Shown in pieces: positions 20,505 to 20,544 of a stretch of DNA of 20,544 bases (within the stretch, counting starts at the first letter, position 1; each line of letters begins with the position of its first letter). The notes beneath the pieces were generated by a model. The model was not told the origin of the DNA. It saw only the letters and a list, made by a program, of their open reading frames with translations, and made no database searches. Origin of the DNA: an uncultured Ruminococcus sp. (GTDB lineage: Bacteria; Bacillota; Clostridia; Oscillospirales; Ruminococcaceae); assembly GCA_937926145.1 (NCBI GenBank), contig CALANW010000139.1, positions 1 to 20,544 on the forward strand. The letters run 5' to 3'. Made by a program: the position numbers and the translations under genes.

Positions 20505-20544
20505 CAGAGTTTACGTCCACGCTTTTCAAAGGGTGGTGGGTGTC
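20505..20544 (+). repeat. family A structured repeat, copy A5 (cut by window end)
   Basis: AGTTTACGTCCACGCTTTTC followed by AAAGGGTGGTGGGTGTC matches the H1 region of copy A1 (AGTTTCGTCCACCTTTTC, AAAGGTGGTAGGTGTC). The H1 stem is CCACGCTT/AAGGGTGG-like, with the TTCA loop kept. The rest lies outside the window. Confidence 0.65.

Overview
The window (about 45% G+C by eye) looks like chromosome of a Ruminococcus-like clostridial Firmicute (Oscillospiraceae/Ruminococcaceae). The grounds are a GH94 cellobiose phosphorylase, Gram-positive AAGGAG ribosome binding sites, near-perfect sigma-A promoters with 17-bp spacers, a ThiT transporter under a TPP riboswitch, and a flavin reductase-rubredoxin fusion typical of anaerobes. 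No rRNA, tRNA, CRISPR array, prophage or intact transposase gene was seen.

Layout. 1-1738: metY (-) and a MATE exporter (+) diverge from an AT-rich intergenic region. 3113-3880: two structured repeats (here 'family A') face each other. 3963-5856: rimO-pgsA overlapping operon (+). 5861-6470: a 'family B' repeat with a terminator hairpin, a fragment of family A and other inverted or tandem repeats. 6527-7846: lysC (+) with its own terminator. 7975-8874: thiT (-) with a TPP riboswitch leader. 8871-9494: the flavin reductase-rubredoxin gene (-). 9718-11558: recA-recX (+), coupled by a TGATG overlap. 11556-11900: a third family A element. 12045-14352: a minus-strand group of an MNT-type nucleotidyltransferase, a lipoprotein and a TatD nuclease. 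14809-17205: cellobiose phosphorylase (+) with a leader that can fold in two exclusive ways. 17211-17706: a roughly 500-bp imperfect inverted repeat of family B centred on a 16-bp terminator stem, between converging cbp and guaB. 17711-20343: guaB (-) and a TIGR01212-type radical SAM gene (-). The window ends inside another family A element.

The genes are mostly housekeeping: sulfur amino acid and aspartate-family synthesis (metY, lysC), ribosome modification (rimO), phospholipid synthesis (pgsA), recombination (recA/recX), thiamine uptake, guanine nucleotide synthesis (guaB), and phosphorolysis of cellobiose, the intracellular step of cellulose use. rimO-pgsA and recA-recX look like parts of the widespread rimO-pgsA-cinA-recA-recX order, separated here by lysC, thiT and the rubredoxin gene.

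The most unusual content is the intergenic repeats. Family A is about 350 bp with five ordered hairpins whose stems change sequence between copies while keeping pairing and whose loops stay conserved. Family B carries a strong bidirectional terminator-like hairpin. Repeats of these types start at or within a few bases of the stop codons of six genes (metY, MATE, pgsA, recX, cbp, guaB), and in two cases the repeat supplies the stop codon. I infer that they act as portable 3'-end modules or as mobile elements preferring gene ends; neither idea is proven by one window.
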